The position numbers and the translations under genes are program-made. 64,000 nucleotides of DNA, taken from positions 248,001 through 312,000 of the forward strand of contig MSJH02000657.1 in the NCBI GenBank assembly GCA_001931875.2, written 5' to 3'. Positions 57,636 to 64,000 of this stretch are shown one piece after another (position 1 is the first letter of the stretch; each line of letters begins with the position of its first letter). The stretch is from Byssochlamys sp. IMV 00236. Its lineage: Eukaryota; Ascomycota; Eurotiomycetes; Eurotiales; Thermoascaceae. Under the pieces are notes generated by a model. That model had not been told where the DNA came from, searched no databases, and was given only the letters and a program-made list of their open reading frames with translations.

Positions 57636-60175
57636 TCGACTTTTGATATCTCGTTGTAGTTTATGCTGGATTGTGCCACGGGTGAACGACCGTTTTCTTG
57701 GCCCTGTTGGATATGTGTACATCCCTCTTTGTGCATTGGCTATGCTCTGTGTATATTGTATGGCGCTCGGGATACCCTCAACGCTCCTGTCTTGGGAAGT
57801 GTCGTCGCCTCGTTTCCTTATTTTTCGGTTATTACCCCTTTTCTTATATATTTTATTAGTTCATTATTCTCAGTACTATTCCCCATCCGTTTTCATTATC
57901 CAGTGATTGCGCCTTTTCATATGTTTCTCTGCTGGCAGCTGGCGGTAGTTTGACTGATCAACACGTGAGATGGAAATGAATGAAGTATTAATGTGCCATT
58001 GTTTCTCACACTCATGTAATTATTCCATACAATAATAACTGGTGTAAGGATATTGTATGATTTTCATACTGCATGAACCAACCAGGTCCCTTCGTATAGA
58101 TATTTTAGCTGCCGGACTCCGCGGAATGACGTCACCGTAGAATCAACAGTAATCAGTGTCTTCTGTGATAACAACAATAATAATACCAACGTTTACATAA
58201 GTTTAAATAGGATCGATTCTAACCTTAGGCAAGAACAGAGACTGAAATCAATATCTTCCTAAAGTTCGTGCTAGATATCAATGGATACCCAATTAAGTGG
58301 AGGGTCGGAATCGATCTGAGCTCATGTCCCTTGTCTGATATAGGAAAGCGGGGCCAATAATATGGACAGATAACTGTATCATTCCTCTTTATGAAAAGAA
58401 AAATTGCTGTGTATATAGTTCCTCGCGTGACTCTTTTACTAGTAGCATCGAGTGGGGAAGGACCAGTAAGTAAGCGCTAATGGCAAATTAATTTAAAACT
58501 TCGAGGAGAAGAGACCCACGTTTGTTTCGTTTCGAATTTGCAATGTTATAAATGTGATTGGAACAAGTAGAGATTTAGGTCTTGTCAGATCGGATCGAAT
58601 ATATCTGACTCTGAAGGGACGCTCTTGATTTGATATATGCATATTGATAGATAGCTCTTGCCTGTAATGCGTAGTTGAAGCGTCAGCTCTGCAGGAAGCC
58701 ATTCGACGTTAATATATGGTATACCTGTAGAGCTAGATATTCTATTAGTGAATGATATGTGGTGAATTTGCGAAGAGAAAGAAGAGCACGTGTGTTTAGG
58801 GATAATGGTCCTCAAGACTACTAGGAAGAAAGAGAAGTATTGGATGCCATTGATTCCCTAAGCGCTTATGCTAAGTTGATCAGCCTTCCTGCTATCGTAG
58901 CTACTGCAAGCTCTTTGCGAACTATCCCCGAATGGTCGCGGACAAGCTCTCAATTTTGAGTCCTGAAGTCATTTCATGAGCCTTACGGCCTCCTGACTGA
59001 CTCGCAACCGGAAACCGTTGTATCAGACCAATGGGGCCGGGCATTTCTTTTCGAGAACATCGGACTGATTTTGGGAATCTTATTGGATAGGAGCTTTTTT
59101 TTGACCGGGAGATCTACTCACCGCTCTATAGAAAATCACAGTGGAGTCGATCACCCCGGACACATCAAGGATGCTTTCCCCTAAAGGGTAGAGCTATGAC
59201 GACCTGTCTCCTGGAAACGCACGCTTGGTAGAAGCTAGCGTAAAACCTCGTATCTATTTTTGGCCGCTGACCTTTCAAAACAAATGCCAGTACAGAGTGA
59301 AGCAAAGCTTCTGTCTCTCGGAATCCAGAAGTTGAAAGGTCGCCGCCGGCTTTCAAGTAGAGCCGTATTCGGTGCTGTTTTGAGCACGTTCAGTAAGGTT
59401 GTTTCAGTTCGGATGAATGACGAAAAGAGGGATTCACCGGACTGCCATCAGATTCTATCAGCATCGGTTATGTAGGTCGAAGATTTAGTGGTTATTTGTG
59501 ATCCTAGCAGCGTTTCAGACCGAAGCTTCATAGAGTAAGGAGTAGCGATCTCTTTCCTCCGTGTGTACTCCGTACTGTGCGCGGCTGCCTGACTAGTTAG
59601 TCTCCCTTGTCCAGTGCTGTGACATGAATCCATTCCGGTTGAGAGTTCCTTGGGCACGTTGCTTTCATCTTGACAGAGCAGGGGCATATAAGCAGGATCG
59701 TTGATTTCTGGGAAGTCATCCGTATTCCCTGAGCCTTCTCAACGAGCCTCGATATCCAAAAGATCCAGATACCAGACTGTTATATCGATTTCTTCTGCTG
59801 CCCTGATACAACCGCAGCGTCTTGGAGTTGCCGATTTTCAATAACTGGCTGAAGGCTTTCATGCCACCGTGAATCAAGACCGTTGCATTAAACAAGCCTC
59901 TTGTTGACAAACCCGGGTCCAAACACCATCGCCGATGGTCAAGGTGCCAGAGAAATATATCATCTTTTCGGCAGTGAGTGTGGACCAGTGCTTGCACTCT
60001 CAACATGGCACGGTTAAAATGGGCAGCTGACATGAGGAATATAAGAGCAACGAACAGAACAAACAACAATAGACGACCGAAGTACCATTAACCGGTCATC
60101 CGATAAATAATCCGGAAGTGATATTTAACAGACGCGAAGAGAGACAGACTAGCAAATAGTGACTCGGCAGCAACG
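57636..60175. other. Gene-poor 2.5 kb
   Basis: No supported gene. A 117-residue minus-strand frame (59716-60069) and several shorter ones show no domain. A perfect TGACGTCA palindrome lies at 58127-58134. The sequence is AT-rich on the left and more mixed on the right. Confidence 0.45.
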
Positions 60176-60364
60176 ATGTCGCCTCAGAGCAAAAAGGAGA
60201 TACCTCCTACTGTCCGGGACAAAAAAGAAAAGGGGAAAAGATATAGCATTGAGCATCGGCAGGTAGCAAAACGAGAGAAGCGGCCAACAACAGAAACGCC
60301 TCAAAACGGTACAGGGGGAGAACCAGAGCAGGAAGTGAGGCAATCATGCTGTGCGATGATGTGA
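60176..60364 (+). CDS. Possible 62-residue CaaX-box mini-protein
   Basis: An ATG-initiated frame of 62 codons plus stop. The product is highly charged and mostly basic, without a hydrophobic core, and ends in SCCAMM. CAMM is a legal CaaX box (a C-terminal Met favours farnesylation), and the cysteine just before it could be palmitoylated, as at the ends of Ras-like proteins. No Ras domain precedes it. It might be a small prenylated membrane adaptor, the last exon of a lost small GTPase, a lipopeptide precursor, or a chance frame. No paralogue or intron is seen nearby, and the surroundings are gene-poor. Confidence 0.3.
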   Translation: MSPQSKKEIPPTVRDKKEKGKRYSIEHRQVAKREKRPTTETPQNGTGGEPEQEVRQSCCAMM

Positions 60365-63054
60365 AATGGACAATCTTGTATGTAGGTCTTTGGTCATGAT
60401 CCCGAGGGAAGAAAATCGAGGTATGCATACTTTCTTATGGCTTTTGGACCTTGGATAGAAATGTCAGAAGATGTACTTAATAATATTTTGCGTTCAGCAT
60501 GACGCTACATACCCCTTGACAACTTTCCATAATGTTTTGATGACCCTTCAAAATTGTTGCAATCGGTGTATATACACTTCCTGATGCCAGCCTGACAGTG
60601 TCTGATCCAAACAGTAACTGACAGACTATTCAGGTTATAACTAAGTCGACCGGCGTTTCAATTTCCTTTTCTCGTTCTTAGTTATCGCTGATATAGGTGA
60701 TGTGTAAGCAGATGGTCTAGGGTGATCTTCGGCTAGACCCTTGGTAGGTGGGTTTACATTGACTGTATTGGTCGGAGCGTCAATCGTCCTTGCAGAGGCC
60801 AATGCGAGACATGATCTGTGGTCGATCGATTCCTTGGCTTGCATTGGGATAGGCTGGATTTTGCGGAAAGTGTTGAAGATATCCAATAACCACCGGCACG
60901 AACCAGGATATCGTCACCTATGTTGGTGTGCGTATGCCCACCAGATAGATCTTCAGTGAGGGCAGGGAGTTCCTGTGAACAGGTGGATAGCTTTCTCCCT
61001 GGGAGTAGTAACTATTCAGTCAAGAATGAGGTTTGTCAGTGCTGCTCCAGGAGCTAGATACCTAGATCCGCTTGACCGAATCCCCACTCCAATTTACAAC
61101 GCAAAACATGTGATCTACCGTGCGGAGATATAGACGGACAGGATAATATGCTGATGGATTAGCCGAGACATACATCAGTGGATGCTTCAATAGCCTCATC
61201 CCTCACGATGTGTGAGACGGGAGGCTCAGTAACAGACGTCGCACTAGCTTCATCTCCGCTGGCTGTCATACAGATTCCTGCCGTCTCAGCATGTTCCGCA
61301 ACCAACCGACCCTCGTTATGGATGTCCCACGATAGTCGGCCAAAAATGCAGATGGGTTGACAGTTGTCTTCTGCTTCAAAGAATCAAAATAAAATTCCTT
61401 GTCAGCAATGCCCGATTGCCTCGTCAATTTGGACCTCACCGCTGTGTGGACTGCACGATAACGAGTTGGAGGAAATGCGAATGAGGCGAAGGTGCTCGTC
61501 GTATTAAGAGCAGTGGTTGGTGTTCAGCTATGACGCTTCAGACATGTGTTGGACTGGCTCCTTTCCCTGACTTCCCAGGGTTGAAGCTGAACGGCCCATC
61601 AACAGCTCTTATTGGATGGTCTTTGCTTCTTGGGGCTGTGTTCGTCTCTCATTTACATGGATTCATTGGAACTTCTCGAGCGGCTGCTGATAGATACGCA
61701 GCCTCCACGGGGCGCCCCGCGAGATGCCGGTCGCTTCTTCGGGCCTTCATGAAATCCTTCGAAGTCACAATATCGTATGTACTGTCTTTGACTTGTGACA
61801 CTCATGTACTCGACCACAGATCCAGCGGTGCTGTCATTAGCCTTCAATATAAGGATCATAATACTCCTATTTATGTGTCGGCATTTCTTTCCTTTGTATA
61901 GACCATAATATGGGCAATATCTGAGTTTTGCTGTATATGAAGATATGGTCTTTATTGGTTTGCATCATGTAAACCCCTAGGTACAGGAAAACTCAATTCA
62001 AAGGTTCCTGCATAAAAGAATCGCCAGTCCCTGCATTATTGATACATACCTTAGTTCCTAACTAACTAATGTTATCAGAGGACATATAAAGTAACAATAA
62101 TATATGCAAGTAACATCGAGCTCCCGGCAGATTTCTTGACGAACGTTTCGTGAGGTACTGTACATCTTGAGAACGAGAGATAAGCCTCAAGGATCAATGA
62201 GCAGGCAATAAAACGATTTACGCGAAATGAATTTCACTCGTGATACAGGCACTACGAGGCAATGCTGTTCATATGCAGCCGATATTGTAAGGCTTCTACC
62301 GCAGCACGTAGAGTTCGTGAGGCGCCGCGGGGGTATTAAGTCTGCCCAGTCTCTGAAATCTGTTGACAATTAATGTCATCTATACTTATGACATAGCAAG
62401 GAGCCATAGTAAGGAGTCGACGCACTTCCCATTGATCTTGTGACGTTCAGAGATAGCCAACATTGTTGTGGGCCGCCTTGACTGCAATTCTGTGATACAT
62501 TTTCTCATAGATTGTGTTATCGATGCCTTCCTCGGCTGCCTTGTGTGTTTCAGACCCTGAACTCTGCCACGTCGACATATAATTACTGCCCAAACGAACC
62601 AGTTCACAGTATACGCAACTACTGATGCCGGAATCCAATATCGTTTCATTGTTTATCCATGAACGAGTGGTTAGGATAGCTAATGCTGCAAGTTCTGTAA
62701 GAGAGTAACCAACCTGTTTTGTTCAATTGCATATATACTCTTAGTCAGAGCAACCAATTGCAGATCAATGAAACTTGTTGGCTGCATGAAAGGAAAGGCA
62801 AATGATCCTGGGATCGCGTTTTAACTAATCATCGTGGGCCACATTATCTACACCGATCGCCCATGCAAAACATACCAGCATCTGCAGGTGATCTGGCATG
62901 AACTACACCGCTAGAGTTATTCTTGATGCGGCTCCTTGACAAGGAACGAAACCATATATATATGACCTGACTTCTCAGAGATGCATTGTAGCAGTCAGAC
63001 ACGTTCAGGATCAAACGCTTTGCTCCTTAATTTTACATCAACAAATCCTTGAAG
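60365..63054. other. Gene-poor 2.7 kb
   Basis: Only short frames without recognised domains, for example 123 codons on the plus strand at 61530-61901 and 87 on the minus strand at 62386-62649. Some may be remains of decayed genes, but I could not match any family. The promoter of the DUF6594 gene is at the right end. Confidence 0.45.
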
Positions 63055-64000
63055 ATGAGTTCCATTGACCATAGATACGACGAACTTATTGATTTATTCC
63101 AAAGATGCCCCCGAACAGCGGTTTTCCGAGATTTTCGCAACCTGAATCTCGTACGTATCCTGCAGCTACAGGCTACTATTGATGAATTTCAAAGGAGTTT
63201 TGAATCTCCTTCCATCGGAGCTAGCAACGGGGCTACAAATACAACAAACCCATCGACCTCTGAAGCACACTCCGCCGAGCCAGTCCTCCAAGTTGACATG
63301 GCCCAATGCATCTGGCCGACACTGAAAGAATATTGTATCAACTCCGCATTGGCTGTCTGGCAGATCTTGATTTGATCAGCAGGACTAACCAGTTTATCAG
63401 ATGAGCGTATGCTGCTAGATGTCCAGATCCAGAGCCTGCCAACTCCCGAGGAATGCGACCTCAACTATCTACGCCTGAGCCTTAAGAATGTTTCTGGATT
63501 GACAGAACATGAAGTTTCTCTGTGGAATCACGGAGACGACTTTGTTGCCCTATTCGCCGATCCCCACGAAGAATTTGACCGTTTTACGCGCTGGGTCTTC
63601 AATAGGCTTGAACTTTTCCATGACTACGTCCGTAAATTCAAGGTACGCATAAACTACTATTCCCATGTTGAGCAATACTACTTCCAATTTTCTTTCATGT
63701 AAGGACGAAAGTTATTGGCCTTCTCTGACAATCGTTAAACAGAAAGTAGACGACACACTACCTGTTGAAACGTATGCATACAATAGACGAGCCCTTGCTT
63801 CTATAGTCACCGTGTTCTCAGCCATCATGGCTGTTTTGATCAACGTTTCTTCCATCTACATCTTATACTATATAGATAGTATGCAGACGAGGTTGGGAGT
63901 TATCATGATCTATACCGCTCTCTTTGCATTGATGATGATGATCCTTACCAATAGCGGGGGAGCCAACATCTTCCCAGCTACCGCTGCGTAAGTAGAGGGT
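63055..64000 (+). CDS. DUF6594-type membrane protein, 3' end outside window
   Basis: Exons 63055-63334, 63401-63642 and 63704-63987 are inside the window; introns are 66 bp (GACTAACC branch) and 61 bp. The start is the ATG at 63055. The open frame continues to a TAA at 63989, but a perfect GTAAGT donor at 63988 and the family layout say the last exon lies beyond the window. The N-terminal part is soluble and helical, beginning YDELIDLFQRCPRTAVFRDFRNLN, and includes a coil rich in Leu and Gln and a Ser/Thr/Asn linker. Two membrane helices come near the C-terminus (ALASIVTVFSAIMAVLI and GVIMIYTALFALMMMIL), followed by NIFPATAA, which matches the start of the family's last helix. The DUF6594 family is large in moulds and without known biochemistry. 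Confidence 0.85.

Noticed and set aside
59716..60069. 117-codon minus-strand frame
   Set aside because: Begins with TTG, and no family resemblance was found; kept only as part of the gene-poor block.

Overview
This window is nuclear DNA of a filamentous ascomycete, most likely Eurotiales (Aspergillus/Penicillium type). The support is many 49-100 bp GT-AG introns, usually with a CTAAC/CTGAC-like branch site near the acceptor; typical mould gene families (Zn2Cys6 regulator, cytochromes P450, GH51 arabinofuranosidase, Rds1-like ferritin-fold protein, DUF6594); and nuclear tRNA genes, one with an intron. There are no bacterial-type operons, CRISPR arrays or phage genes. All gene models are hand-built from reading frames, splice signals and family resemblance, and every complete model sums to a whole number of codons.

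Left part (1-31 kb) is accessory-like: an HNH endonuclease-domain gene (1.0-2.1 kb), a secreted Rds1-like protein (4.8-6.3), a small membrane protein (7.0-7.9), a decayed MFS drug-transporter pseudogene beside a 20-N assembly gap (8.2-9.5), two divergent P450 genes (10.1-14.4), a secreted GH51 arabinofuranosidase with eight exons (15.9-18.4), an inverted pair of identical tRNA-Ala genes (18.65 and 19.3), a Baeyer-Villiger monooxygenase diverging from a beta-lactamase-fold serine esterase/transferase (19.7-24.2), and a Zn2Cys6 regulator (25.1-28.1). The monooxygenase/esterase pair suggests ketone to ester to hydrolysis chemistry, but the substrate is unknown.

Middle and right (28.5-57.6 kb) is mostly conserved housekeeping: tRNA-Ala copies 3 and 4, an arrestin-related Rsp5 adaptor (29.6-31.3), a gene-poor stretch (31.3-36.4), GPI-anchor deacetylase (36.4-37.6), a mitochondrial PPR-like protein diverging from LSM3 (38.5-41.5), a GTPBP1-type GTPase (42.2-44.2), a low-complexity protein with bZIP/CRE-like palindromes upstream (45.3-46.1), a CCDC130/CWC16 splicing factor (46.8-48.0), the PP2A activator Rrd1 diverging from a Myb-domain protein (48.3-51.7), intron-containing tRNA-Leu(CAA) (52.1), and a large coiled-coil protein that probably has two extra C-terminal exons (53.9-57.6).

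The last part (57.6-63 kb) is gene-poor apart from a possible 62-residue CaaX-box protein (60.2). The window ends inside a DUF6594 membrane-protein gene whose last exon lies outside. No clearly new multi-gene system stands out. The best leads are the BVMO/esterase/regulator neighbourhood, the P450 pair beside the transporter pseudogene, two splice structures that a simple ORF reading misses, and the CaaX mini-protein.
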